Shown here piece after piece: positions 46,074-55,594 of a stretch of DNA of 64,000 nt (the stretch's first letter is position 1; each line of letters starts with the position of its first letter). Made by a program: the position numbers and the translations under genes. This DNA comes from Photobacterium aquimaris. GTDB lineage: Bacteria; Pseudomonadota; Gammaproteobacteria; Enterobacterales; Vibrionaceae. The DNA is taken from positions 1,058,304 to 1,122,303 of the forward strand of contig NZ_MSCC01000002.1 in assembly GCF_002954455.1 (NCBI RefSeq), given 5' to 3'. Below the pieces are notes generated by a model that saw only the letters and a program-made list of their open reading frames with translations, was not told the DNA's origin and searched no databases.

Positions 46074-47297
46074 ATGAATGTAAAGTCTATTGGCGCGACA
46101 TTACTTATTTCAGGTACTATGTTAGGTGCTGGAATGCTTGCTTTACCCTTAATTTCCGCAGGGTTAGGCATTTATAACACTATTTTATTATTAACCGTTT
46201 TATGGGCAATAATGACCTATACCGGATTAATTCTATTAGAAGTTTGTCTTAATTATCCTGAAGGTACAGGCCTTGAAGCCATTGCTTATGATTTATTTGG
46301 CAAGCCTGGTAAATGGGTAATTAATATATCACTATTATTATTATTATATGCACTATCGTGTGCTTATATAGCAGGTGCTTCTTCTATATATAAAAATGAT
46401 TTCACCGATTATTTTCATATATCGGTATCATCACATACCATTGCAATCATATTTACAATAATCATTGCTACCATTGTATTTATCAGCACTAAAGCGGTTG
46501 ATATTGCCAATCGAGTATTATTTACCAGTAATATCGTTATTTTCTTTATTCTTGTTACTACGATTATCCCCTACCTTCATGGTCATTTTTTAGTCAACGA
46601 TCATGATTCGGCAAAATATGCCTTTGCTGCAATCCCTGTATTTATTACTGCATTTGGTTTTCATGGCAGTGTTCCAAGTATGGTTAAATATATTGGCCGT
46701 GATAAACCTAAAACACTGCGTAATATTTTTGTAGCAGGCGGTTTACTTCCCCTCGTTGTTTATATTATTTGGGAAATTAGCATGTTGGGCTCGTTACCTC
46801 GATTTGGTAACCATAGTTTTCAATATGTTGCACAACACGGCTCAAGTGTTGGCGTTATGCTTCAACAAATGCAGATATTTATTCAAAATAACAACATTAT
46901 TTACTTAATTGGTGCTTTCTCATCCATCGCGATGTTCACTTCCTATCTATGTGTTTCATTAGGGTTATTTGATTCATTGGCAAGCACCTTTAAACGTGGT
47001 AATAATACCATAGACAGATTAATGACTGCTGTACTTTGCTACTTGCCACCTTTGGTTTTCACGCTTGTGTATCCTAATGGCTTTGTTCCAGCTTTAGGTG
47101 CCGCAGCAATTTTCTTAACAATCCTAGCAATTCTGTTTCCTGTGCTTGCCCTTAGAAAACTTCGTGGTAAACAACATCAAATTGAATATAATGTAGCGAC
47201 AAATAATATAGCGTTATTTGTTGTAGGATTTATTGGTCTACAAGTCATAATAAACCAGATACTGACATTGAATAATGCCGTACCTATTTTTAAATAA
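46074..47297 (+). CDS. tyrP: Tyrosine-specific permease (HAAAP family)
   Basis: 407 residues with eleven hydrophobic segments. It matches E. coli TyrP closely at GTMLGAGMLALPL near the N-terminus, LLLEVCLNYPEGTGL-like and AIPVFITAFGFHGSVPSMV. This is the HAAAP-family tyrosine:proton symporter. With tyrosine decarboxylase upstream and TyrS downstream it feeds the same block. Its start lies just after the hairpin at 46026. Confidence 0.88.
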   Translation: MNVKSIGATLLISGTMLGAGMLALPLISAGLGIYNTILLLTVLWAIMTYTGLILLEVCLNYPEGTGLEAIAYDLFGKPGKWVINISLLLLLYALSCAYIAGASSIYKNDFTDYFHISVSSHTIAIIFTIIIATIVFISTKAVDIANRVLFTSNIVIFFILVTTIIPYLHGHFLVNDHDSAKYAFAAIPVFITAFGFHGSVPSMVKYIGRDKPKTLRNIFVAGGLLPLVVYIIWEISMLGSLPRFGNHSFQYVAQHGSSVGVMLQQMQIFIQNNNIIYLIGAFSSIAMFTSYLCVSLGLFDSLASTFKRGNNTIDRLMTAVLCYLPPLVFTLVYPNGFVPALGAAAIFLTILAILFPVLALRKLRGKQHQIEYNVATNNIALFVVGFIGLQVIINQILTLNNAVPIFK

Positions 47298-47326
47298 ACG
47301 TAAATAAAATGATTATTGGAGAACAC

Positions 47327-48601
47327 ATGAATCATTTGAATTTAATTCAGGAGCTTAAAGATCGCGGTCTGATCGCTCAAATTACGGATGAAGAAGCTTT
47401 AAGCGAACGTTTAGCGAAGGGTCCGATTACATTATATTGCGGCTTTGATCCAACGGCAGATAGTTTACACCTAGGTCATCTGGTACCTCTACTTTGCCTT
47501 AAGCGCTTCCAAGAAGCGGGTCATAATCCAGTAGCCTTGGTTGGCGGCGCTACCGGTATGATTGGTGATCCAAGCTTTAAAGCGACTGAGCGTTCACTTA
47601 ACACTTTAGATATTGTTGCAGACTGGGTTACTAAAATCCAACGTCAAGTTTCTCCTTTCCTTGATTTTGACAATGCAACAAACCCTGCTCGCATGGTAAA
47701 CAACCATGACTGGTTTGGTAATATGGATGTTCTAACATTCTTACGTGATATTGGTAAGCACTTCTCTGTGAACCAAATGATCAGCAAAGAATCTGTTAAG
47801 CAACGTATTAATCGTGACGAAGTAGGTATCTCTTTTACTGAGTTCGCTTACAGCTTGCTACAGTCTTATGACTTTGCAAGCATGAACAAAGATATGGGTA
47901 TGGAACTGCAAATCGGTGGTTCTGACCAGTGGGGTAACATCACTGCGGGTATCGACCTAACTCGTCGTATGAACCAACAGCAAGTATTCGGTATGACTGT
48001 ACCGCTAATTACTAAGTCTGATGGTACTAAGTTTGGTAAAACTGAAGGCGGCGCTGTTTGGTTAGATCCAAGCAAAACTAGCCCATATAAGTTCTACCAA
48101 TTCTGGATGAACACTGCAGATGCTGATGTATACCGTTTCCTACGTTTCTTTACTTTCCTTTCTGAAGAAGAAATTCAACAGATCGAAGAAGATGATCGTA
48201 ACAGTGGTAAAGCACCTCAGGCACAACGTATTCTTGCAGAAAAAGCAACGGCACTAGTACACGGTGAAGAGCAATTAGCAGCAGCGCAGAACATTACTCG
48301 TTGCCTATTTGAAAATGACCTTGAGCACTTATCAGAGTCTGATTTTGCGCAACTAGCACAAGATGGCATGCCAACTGCACAAGCATCTGGTGAAGACGAT
48401 CTTCAACAAGTTCTTGTTAACGCTGAGCTTGCAACATCTCGTAGCCAAGCGAAAACTCACATTTCGTCAAATGCAATCATGGTTAACGGCGAAAAAGTAA
48501 GTGATGCTTACTACGCTTTCCAAGATGCTGACAAACTGTTTGGGCGTTACACACTTATCCGCCGTGGTAAGAAAAACTACAGCCTTATCGTTTGGGGTTA
48601 A
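47327..48601 (+). CDS. tyrS: Tyrosyl-tRNA synthetase
   Basis: Start set at the ATG at 47327 (GGAGAACAC before it); 424 residues. Class I signature LHLGHLVPLLCL near residue 45, GGSDQWGNITAGIDL, KFGKTEGGAVWLDP in place of KMSKS, and a C-terminal S4 RNA-binding domain (ATSRSQAKTHISSNAIMVNG). It charges tRNA-Tyr. The protein is highly like the E. coli enzyme. It follows tyrP by 29 bases, so it is in the tyrosine block as in the tyramine clusters of enterococci; whether a second tyrS exists elsewhere cannot be told here. Confidence 0.96.
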   Translation: MNHLNLIQELKDRGLIAQITDEEALSERLAKGPITLYCGFDPTADSLHLGHLVPLLCLKRFQEAGHNPVALVGGATGMIGDPSFKATERSLNTLDIVADWVTKIQRQVSPFLDFDNATNPARMVNNHDWFGNMDVLTFLRDIGKHFSVNQMISKESVKQRINRDEVGISFTEFAYSLLQSYDFASMNKDMGMELQIGGSDQWGNITAGIDLTRRMNQQQVFGMTVPLITKSDGTKFGKTEGGAVWLDPSKTSPYKFYQFWMNTADADVYRFLRFFTFLSEEEIQQIEEDDRNSGKAPQAQRILAEKATALVHGEEQLAAAQNITRCLFENDLEHLSESDFAQLAQDGMPTAQASGEDDLQQVLVNAELATSRSQAKTHISSNAIMVNGEKVSDAYYAFQDADKLFGRYTLIRRGKKNYSLIVWG

Positions 48602-48641
48602 TCCTTGACCGATAATTGTTATCTTGATTATAGATAACCGC

Positions 48642-48680
48642 TAAAACCACCGTTAGTTATACTAGCGGTGGTTTTTTATT
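48642..48680 (+). terminator. Terminator after tyrS
   Basis: AAAACCACCGTTAG, loop and CTAGCGGTGGTTTTTT form a long stem followed by six T. Confidence 0.9.
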
Positions 48681-48727
48681 TTCTATAACAAGCACATTGC
48701 AACATTATTTTTATCCACTCGCCTCTT

Positions 48728-48755
48728 TTGCACCTTGCACCTTGCACCTTGCACC
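48728..48755. repeat. Heptanucleotide tandem repeat (TTGCACC x4)
   Basis: Four perfect copies of TTGCACC lie in the gap between tyrS and the M20 peptidase gene. It sits outside coding regions, about 145 bases upstream of the next start; slippage could alter spacing. No known function. Confidence 0.9.
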
Positions 48756-48900
48756 TAAATCCTTTCCCATAAATACGGTACCGCTAACACAATTTGATAT
48801 TTTTATTAATAAATTGCGACTTAATTTGATTTAACCCCAACCCCTAATCTTACGTTTGCGTTTACAGTCATAGCATTCCATATCAACGTGAAGCTAAATT

Positions 48901-50013
48901 ATGTCGACTATTAATCAACAACGCCTTATTAACCACTTTATTGAACTGATCAAAATCAACAGTGAATCACGCAATGAAAAAGCCATTGCTGAAGCCCTAG
49001 CTGAACAATTAGGTGAATTAGGTTTCAGTGTTCATCGTTTACCAGTGCCAGAAGCGGTATCTAACGGCTTTAATATTTATGCGCGTTTAGACGGTAATAT
49101 CAATGACACTATCGCAATTAGTTGCCATATGGACACCGTCAATCCGGGTAATGATATCGAACCTATTATTGAAAATGGCGTGATCCGCTCAAAAGGCGAC
49201 ACCATTTTAGGCGGTGATGATAAATCAGGCATTGCTGCAATTATGGAAGCGGTACGTTGTATTCAAGCTGACAACCGTGATCACAAAACCATTGAATTAG
49301 CGTTCACGGTTCATGAAGAAGGTGGCTTACAAGGCTCTAAACTGTTTGATATGAGCTACATTACCGCAGAAAAAGCGATTGTGTTAGATTCAGGCGGCGC
49401 AATTGGTGCGATTGTGACAACAGCCCCCGGTCAACAAAGCTTAAAAGTAACGATTACAGGTAAGCCTGCCCATGCTGGTTTAGCACCTGAAGAAGGCATT
49501 AACGCGTTAACCGTTGCTGCTGATGCAATTACCAATATGCGTCTATCACGTATCGACGAAGAAACCACGGCTAACATTGGCGTTGTTCAAGGCGGACAAG
49601 TGACTAATATTGTGATGCCTTCGCTTTATCTTGCCGCTGAAGCGCGTTCGTTAAATGACGCTAAACTTGAACGCCAAACTGCACATATGATTGAAACTTT
49701 TGAGCAAGCAGCTTCGAAACACGGCGCTCAGATCAATATCGAATCAAGCCGTTCTTACAACGCTTATCATATTGATGATAATGATCCGCACGTACAAAGT
49801 ATTATGTCGGCATTTACCGCAAATGGCTTAACCCCGTTTACAAAATCAACCGGTGGCGGCAGTGACGCTAATGTGTTTAATGGTAATGGCTTAAAAACTG
49901 TCAATCTATCTACTGGGATGAGTAAAGTTCATACAACTGAAGAATTTATTACCGTTGATGATATGACAAAAATCACTGAATTTTTATATACATTCCTATG
50001 TAAAAATGACTAA
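48901..50013 (+). CDS. M20-family peptidase, PepT-like
   Basis: 370 residues: SCHMDTVNPG (metal-binding His/Asp) near residue 77, DTILGGDDKSGIAAIMEAV with the bridging Asp, HEEGGLQGSKLFDM with the catalytic Glu pair, and a lid domain leading to KSTGGGSDANVFNGNGL. Matches peptidase T-like aminopeptidases (M20/M25/M40), which cleave N-terminal residues from tripeptides using zinc. Slightly shorter than classical PepT. Single gene. Confidence 0.88.
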   Translation: MSTINQQRLINHFIELIKINSESRNEKAIAEALAEQLGELGFSVHRLPVPEAVSNGFNIYARLDGNINDTIAISCHMDTVNPGNDIEPIIENGVIRSKGDTILGGDDKSGIAAIMEAVRCIQADNRDHKTIELAFTVHEEGGLQGSKLFDMSYITAEKAIVLDSGGAIGAIVTTAPGQQSLKVTITGKPAHAGLAPEEGINALTVAADAITNMRLSRIDEETTANIGVVQGGQVTNIVMPSLYLAAEARSLNDAKLERQTAHMIETFEQAASKHGAQINIESSRSYNAYHIDDNDPHVQSIMSAFTANGLTPFTKSTGGGSDANVFNGNGLKTVNLSTGMSKVHTTEEFITVDDMTKITEFLYTFLCKND

Positions 50014-50320
50014 CATATAATACAGATTAACAATAAAAAAACACATAATTTACAGCGACTTACTTTAAATACCCATAACAAAAACAAGTAAGTCGCAGTA
50101 TTGACACCAAACACTCATCAAACCACACAACCAATCAATAATATTAATATTTATTTTTCTATTTTGAAATTTATGTCACTACCATGACATTTTAAAAAAG
50201 GTATATAGTGTACCCATTAAAAAAATACAAGCAGGATGCTTAAACACATACCATGACTATTCTATATCCAATCATCTTATCTTAGATATAGAGTGCAGCA
50301 GCCTAAAGAAAGAAGATTTA
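50014..50320. other. AT-rich gap with a small dyad
   Basis: 307 bases upstream of the small gene. ATGTCA and TGACAT with a six-base spacer at 50173-50190 form a possible operator; otherwise A/T-rich and empty. Confidence 0.35.
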
Positions 50321-50491
50321 ATGATGGATATTCAACATCTAACACCAAACGAAAAAGATCTGTTTATTACAACATTAGCTGAGTGTTATCGACGTCTAAA
50401 AGCAGCAAAAATAGAAGCAAAAGAACTCACAAAAGATGGGTTTCAATTAATGTTTCGATCAGTTTATAAAGATATAAATAATATGACTTAA
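50321..50491 (+). CDS. Small hypothetical protein, 56 aa
   Basis: An ATG after AAGAAGAT opens a 56-residue protein (MMDIQHLTPNEKDLFITTLA, then CYRRLKAAKIEAKEL), helical and charged with no membrane segment. The ribosome binding site and coding-like composition support a real gene; no family recognised. Confidence 0.55.
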   Translation: MMDIQHLTPNEKDLFITTLAECYRRLKAAKIEAKELTKDGFQLMFRSVYKDINNMT

Positions 50492-50512
50492 TTATTTTTT
50501 ATAGTTAAGCAC

Positions 50513-50536
50513 TGAGGCGTATAACTAGACGCCTCA
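50513..50536. terminator. Hairpin between small gene and gcvT
   Basis: TGAGGCGT, eight-base loop, ACGCCTCA gives an eight-pair stem between two convergent genes, without a clean T run. Confidence 0.55.
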
Positions 50537-50580
50537 ATAAAGATTATGAATTACAATAAACACCTATCACCTACGACCAT

Positions 50581-51699
50581 TTATCCACGATAATAACGTT
50601 GAGAAACAAAAGGCATTTTAGTGACTGTCATTGGCAATCGCTTACCACGTACTTCTGCAAATAATACTGTATCAACCTCACTATATGTCGACGCGACATA
50701 AGCCATGGCAACAGGAATCGAGACTGAAGGACCAAAACTGCCACTAGTGACCACTCCGACATGATTGTCATTCGCATCAAATAATAGGCTACCTTCTCGA
50801 ACTGGCGCTTTTGTCTGACCAATTAACCCCACTCGCTTACGACTCACTGCTTTAGTCGCCATTTGCGTTAAGATAACATCAGCGCCGATAAAGCCACCAT
50901 CACGTTCACCATCAGTACGACGAACTTTACTTATACCCCATAATAAGCTTGCTTCAATGGGCGTGGTTGTTGAATCCAGATCATGACCATATAGGCATAA
51001 TCCACATTCTAAGCGCAGTGAATCACGGGCGCCCAAGCCAATCCATTCAACATTATCATTTTTCAGTAAAGCGATAGCCAGTGTCTGTGCATGTGAATTC
51101 GCCACTGATATTTCAAATCCATCTTCACCGGTATAGCCTGAACGACTGACGTAGCACTCTTGCCCTAACAGCTCAATACGTACCGCATCCATAAATACCA
51201 TGTCACGCACTTGAGGGTTCAATTGTGCTAACACCTCAACAGCTTTAGGACCTTGCAATGCTAATAATGCGCGATCGGTAACGACTTCCAACTCTACACC
51301 TGCTTGCAAATGTGATTGTAAATGTGCGATATCTTGCGCTTTACAAGCTGCATTGACCACAATAAACAAGTGATCGCCAAAATTCGTCACCATCAAATCA
51401 TCTTCAATACCACCCGCTTCATTGGTAAAAAATGCATAGCGCTGTTTACCTTCAGGTAAATCAATAATATCCACAGGAACTAACATTTCGAGCATTTTTG
51501 CCGCATTTTCGCCCCGTAAACGTAGCTGTCCCATGTGTGACACATCAAACAATCCTGCTGCATCACGACAATGCAAATGCTCCTTTTTAACGCCTAAATT
51601 ATACTGCACAGGCATTTCATAACCTGCAAAAGGCACCATTTTGGCCCCCATTCTGACATGTAGATCATATAACGGAGTCTGTAATAAAGGTTGAGACAT
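50581..51699 (-). CDS. gcvT: Glycine cleavage system aminomethyltransferase (T-protein)
   Basis: 372 residues with the GcvT_N layout: LYDLHVRMGAKMVPFAGYEM, GLFDVSHMGQLRL, LALQGPKAVEVL, SRSGYTGEDGFEIS, and the folate-binding GARDSLRLECGLCLYGHDLD. It takes the aminomethyl group from GcvH to make methylenetetrahydrofolate and ammonia. It reads divergently from gcvH-gcvP, sharing a 250-base gap. I found no glycine riboswitch pattern in that gap. Confidence 0.95.
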   Translation of the reverse strand: MSQPLLQTPLYDLHVRMGAKMVPFAGYEMPVQYNLGVKKEHLHCRDAAGLFDVSHMGQLRLRGENAAKMLEMLVPVDIIDLPEGKQRYAFFTNEAGGIEDDLMVTNFGDHLFIVVNAACKAQDIAHLQSHLQAGVELEVVTDRALLALQGPKAVEVLAQLNPQVRDMVFMDAVRIELLGQECYVSRSGYTGEDGFEISVANSHAQTLAIALLKNDNVEWIGLGARDSLRLECGLCLYGHDLDSTTTPIEASLLWGISKVRRTDGERDGGFIGADVILTQMATKAVSRKRVGLIGQTKAPVREGSLLFDANDNHVGVVTSGSFGPSVSIPVAMAYVASTYSEVDTVLFAEVRGKRLPMTVTKMPFVSQRYYRG

Positions 51700-51949
51700 G
51701 ATGATTTACTCCCAAATAGCCACAGGCGATATCCAATGATTGATCCACCCTATCAAAAGCACCACTAGAACGGAAAAGCCAATAACCGATATCTTGATCG
51801 CATCCGCAATATTGTTAAATAGCTATGACAACTAGCAAACGGTTACGTAGAATTTGAACCAATAACTTAACATTTGCAGCTTGAATACAAATACTAACAA
51901 TATTAATCAACATTGTTACTCATACAATCTTCCCTACAGGAGTATAACC

Positions 51950-52330
51950 ATGGAAACGACACTAAAATTTACAACCAGCCATGAATGGGTACGTGATAAC
52001 GGTGACGGTACTATCACCATGGGCATTTCAGAGCATGCACAACAATTGTTAGGTGATGTTGTTTTTGTTGATCTGCCTGATATTGGGGATGTTACTGATG
52101 CAGGAGAAACCTTTTCATTAGTCGAATCGGTTAAAGCAGCTTCTGATATTTATGCGCCCGTTAGCGGTCAAATTCTTGAAACCAATAGCGAACTTGAAGA
52201 CAGCCCAGAGCTCATCAATGAGGAACCTTATCTCGGTGGATGGATTGCTAAAATAAAATTAGACGATATGTCACAACTCGCCGCACTTATGGATAGCGAT
52301 ACGTACCTAGCATCTATTGCTGAAGTATAA
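51950..52330 (+). CDS. gcvH: Glycine cleavage system H protein
   Basis: Start set at the ATG at 51950 with AGGAG before it; 126 residues. The lipoyl Lys lies in SLVESVKAASDIYAPVSG, with HEWVRDNGDG at the N-terminus and EEPYLGGWIAKIKL near the end, the standard H-protein. It carries the methylamine group between P and T proteins. Its stop is 22 bases before the gcvP start, so the two form an operon. Confidence 0.96.
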   Translation: METTLKFTTSHEWVRDNGDGTITMGISEHAQQLLGDVVFVDLPDIGDVTDAGETFSLVESVKAASDIYAPVSGQILETNSELEDSPELINEEPYLGGWIAKIKLDDMSQLAALMDSDTYLASIAEV

Positions 52331-52352
52331 TGCCATCGCCAAGGAAACAATA

Positions 52353-55232
52353 ATGACGTCTACTACATTACTTAGCATTCTTAGTGATGACTCTCGTTTT
52401 GCTCAGCGACATAATGGGCCTAACCTGTCGCAGCAACAACAGATGTTAGCGGCAATTGGTGTATTAAGCATTGAGCAACTTATTCAGCAGACTCTGCCTG
52501 CGGCAATTGCATTACCTGAGCCAATGGCATTACCAATGCCACAAAGTGAAGCCAATATGCTAGCTTCACTCAAACAGATCGCATCTAAAAATATTATCAA
52601 CAAAAGTTATATTGGTCAGGGCTATTACAATACTTATACCCCGAGTGTGATTTTACGTAATATTTTAGAAAATCCAGGGTGGTATACCGCTTATACGCCC
52701 TATCAGCCTGAAATATCACAAGGCCGTTTGGAGTCATTGCTTAATTTTCAGCAAGTAGTGATGGATATGACAGGCATGGATCTTGCCAATGCCTCGTTAT
52801 TAGATGAGGCAACCGCAGCCGCTGAAGCAATGACACTGTGCCTTCGTGCAGGTAAAAGTAAAAGCACACAGTTTTTCATTGCCGCTAATGTTCATCCACA
52901 AACGATTGATGTAGTTAAAACCCGTGCCCAATTTATTGGTATTGACGTTGTTATCGATGAGCCACAACACCTCCAAAACTACGATGTCTTTGGCGCATTA
53001 TTACAATACCCTGCCACTAATGGTCAAGTTGAAGATTTAACGGATATTATTGCTACTGCACACACTAAAAAGACCTTGGTCACCGTTGCCAGTGATTTGC
53101 TAGCATTAACCTTATTAACGCCACCAAGTGAAATGGGAGCCGATGTAGTGATTGGCAGTGCGCAACGATTTGGGGTGCCAATGGGCTTTGGTGGCCCTCA
53201 TGCTGGCTTTATGGCAACCAAAGATCAATACAAACGTACTATGCCAGGACGCGTTATTGGCGTATCAAAAGATACCAAAGGTAACCGCGCACTGCGCATG
53301 GCAATGCAAACTCGTGAACAACATATTCGCCGTGAAAAAGCGACATCTAATATCTGTACCGCCCAAGCGTTACTTGCCAATATGGCTGCTTTTTATGCGT
53401 TATATCATGGGCCAGAAGGGCTTCAAAAAATCGGCCGCCGTGTGCATCACTTTACCGCGATTTTGGCTGCTAGTTTAAAAGATAACGGCTTTATTATTGA
53501 AAACAGCAGTTTCTTTGATACGCTCACATTAGTTACCGCAGAACAAACAGACAGCCTGTATCAACAAACATTGAACGCTGGCATTAACTTGCGCAAATAT
53601 TCCAATAAACTGGGTATTAGCCTTGATGAAACGACCTCAATTGATGATATTCGAACTCTGTTTCATTTACTCACCAATCAAGCTCTTGATCTAAGTTATT
53701 ATACTGAAGCCATTGCTACTGATGAGTTTGCTGCAATTCCTGAGCGTTGCCGTCGCCAAAGTAAGTTTCTGACCCATCCGGTATTTAATCGCTACCATAG
53801 CGAAACCAACATGATGCGTTACATGAAACAACTCGAAAATAAGGACTATTCACTCACCCACGGCATGATACCGCTTGGTAGCTGCACGATGAAACTCAAT
53901 GCTGCCACAGAAATGATCCCTGTCACTTGGCCTGAATTTAGTCAACTCCACCCATTTGCTCCACCAGCACAAACATTAGGTTACCAAGAATTAGCTAAAA
54001 ACCTATCTGAAATGCTGTGCTCAATCACGGGTTATGATGCGTTCTCGCTACAACCAAACTCTGGTGCACAGGGTGAATATGCAGGGCTTATTGCGATTCA
54101 ACGTTATCATCAAGCCAACGGTGATCACCATCGCAATGTGTGTTTAATTCCAAGCTCAGCCCATGGTACCAACCCTGCTTCTGCGGCAATGGTATCAATG
54201 AAAGTGGTTGTGGTGGCTTGTGATGAGCAAGGCAATATTGATCTTAATGATTTACAACAAAAAATTGACCTACACTGCGATAATTTATCTTGCATCATGA
54301 TCACCTACCCTTCAACCCACGGTGTGTATGAAGAAGGCGTACAGCAAGTATGTGAACGTGTGCATGCCGCTGGCGGACAAGTCTACCTTGATGGCGCAAA
54401 TATGAACGCACAAGTGGGATTAACCAGTCCTGGATTTATTGGATCGGATGTTTCTCACTTAAACCTTCATAAAACCTTTTGTATTCCCCATGGCGGTGGT
54501 GGTCCGGGTGTTGGACCTATTGGGGTTAAATCGCATCTTAGTCCTTTCTTACCGGGGCATATCGATAATCAACACTCACAGGAAAATCAATACGCAGTAT
54601 CAGCAGCAGCACTAGGCTCAGCTTCAATTCTGCCGATTTCATATGCCTATATTTCGATGATGGGTGAAGCAGGACTAAAACAAGCTACCGAGATCGCGAT
54701 ATTAAATGCGAACTACATAATGGAACGTTTACGACCTCATTACCCTGTTTTGTATCGCGGTACACAAGGTCACGTCGCCCACGAATGTATTATTGATATT
54801 CGTCCATTAAAAGCAGCATCAGGCATATCTGAAGAAGACATTGCGAAACGCTTAATGGACTATGGTTTCCATGCACCAACCATGTCGTTCCCTGTCGCAG
54901 GTACGTTAATGATTGAGCCCACAGAATCAGAAGATTTAACCGAATTAGATCGTTTCTGTGAAGCGATGATCGCCATTCGCGAGGAAATTAATCAAGTACA
55001 AACTGGCGCATGGCCTTTAGATGATAATCCGTTGGTTAATGCTCCTCACACTCAAGCTGATCTGCGTGACGCTAAATGGACTCATTGTTATAGCCGCGAA
55101 GTTGCTTGCTTCCCATCACCACACACTCAAACCGCGAAATATTGGCCAAGTGTGAATCGTGTTGATAATGTTTATGGGGATCGCAATTTAGTTTGCGCAT
55201 GTCCGCCAATAGATAGTTATCTTGATGAGTAA
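52353..55232 (+). CDS. gcvP: Glycine dehydrogenase (decarboxylating), P-protein
   Basis: Start set at the ATG at 52353 (AAGGAAAC upstream); 959 residues in two homologous PLP halves. IGQGYYNTYTPSVILRNI and PYQPEISQGRLESLLNFQ are in the N-terminal half, and the PLP Lys lies in LHKTFCIPHGGGGPGVGP (Lys near 707) in the C-terminal half. It decarboxylates glycine and passes the rest to the lipoyl arm of GcvH. Forms the gcvHP operon; lipoamide dehydrogenase is not in the window. Confidence 0.97.
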   Translation: MTSTTLLSILSDDSRFAQRHNGPNLSQQQQMLAAIGVLSIEQLIQQTLPAAIALPEPMALPMPQSEANMLASLKQIASKNIINKSYIGQGYYNTYTPSVILRNILENPGWYTAYTPYQPEISQGRLESLLNFQQVVMDMTGMDLANASLLDEATAAAEAMTLCLRAGKSKSTQFFIAANVHPQTIDVVKTRAQFIGIDVVIDEPQHLQNYDVFGALLQYPATNGQVEDLTDIIATAHTKKTLVTVASDLLALTLLTPPSEMGADVVIGSAQRFGVPMGFGGPHAGFMATKDQYKRTMPGRVIGVSKDTKGNRALRMAMQTREQHIRREKATSNICTAQALLANMAAFYALYHGPEGLQKIGRRVHHFTAILAASLKDNGFIIENSSFFDTLTLVTAEQTDSLYQQTLNAGINLRKYSNKLGISLDETTSIDDIRTLFHLLTNQALDLSYYTEAIATDEFAAIPERCRRQSKFLTHPVFNRYHSETNMMRYMKQLENKDYSLTHGMIPLGSCTMKLNAATEMIPVTWPEFSQLHPFAPPAQTLGYQELAKNLSEMLCSITGYDAFSLQPNSGAQGEYAGLIAIQRYHQANGDHHRNVCLIPSSAHGTNPASAAMVSMKVVVVACDEQGNIDLNDLQQKIDLHCDNLSCIMITYPSTHGVYEEGVQQVCERVHAAGGQVYLDGANMNAQVGLTSPGFIGSDVSHLNLHKTFCIPHGGGGPGVGPIGVKSHLSPFLPGHIDNQHSQENQYAVSAAALGSASILPISYAYISMMGEAGLKQATEIAILNANYIMERLRPHYPVLYRGTQGHVAHECIIDIRPLKAASGISEEDIAKRLMDYGFHAPTMSFPVAGTLMIEPTESEDLTELDRFCEAMIAIREEINQVQTGAWPLDDNPLVNAPHTQADLRDAKWTHCYSREVACFPSPHTQTAKYWPSVNRVDNVYGDRNLVCACPPIDSYLDE

Positions 55233-55270
55233 TATAATGATCAAGAACTAATTTATTCACATAATTAATA

Positions 55271-55297
55271 AGCGGATCTTTTGATCCGTTTTTTTAT
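55271..55297 (+). terminator. Terminator after gcvP
   Basis: GCGGATC, a TTTT loop and GATCCGTTTTTTT form a short stem followed by seven T. Confidence 0.88.
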
Positions 55298-55594
55298 ATT
55301 TTTAAGACACTTTTCTTATATTTAAGAACCGCCAAAAGCCTATCACGCTTTTATATAACCACAACATATAGTTAGCATTAAAATAAAAGCCCACCTTAAA
55401 TAAACACCAACAATAAAAAATGCCACCACAAAACATAACACCATGATTAACAATTAAAAAAACCAATAATAAACAGCAAAAAGCATTAATAGATTTTATT
55501 TATTAATAACCTACCCTGTAAATATACTTGTTTTAAATAACTAAAAAATCACATTTGAATTTGATCGACAATATAAATATACAAAGGAAGTGTT
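55298..55594. other. AT-rich gap before lipoprotein gene
   Basis: About 300 bases with low GC and no open frame of interest. It holds the promoter of the lipoprotein; no clear operator seen. Confidence 0.3.

Noticed and set aside
51700..51949. Glycine riboswitch expected near gcv genes
   Set aside because: The divergent gap shows no tandem aptamer pattern on either strand by eye; not claimed.
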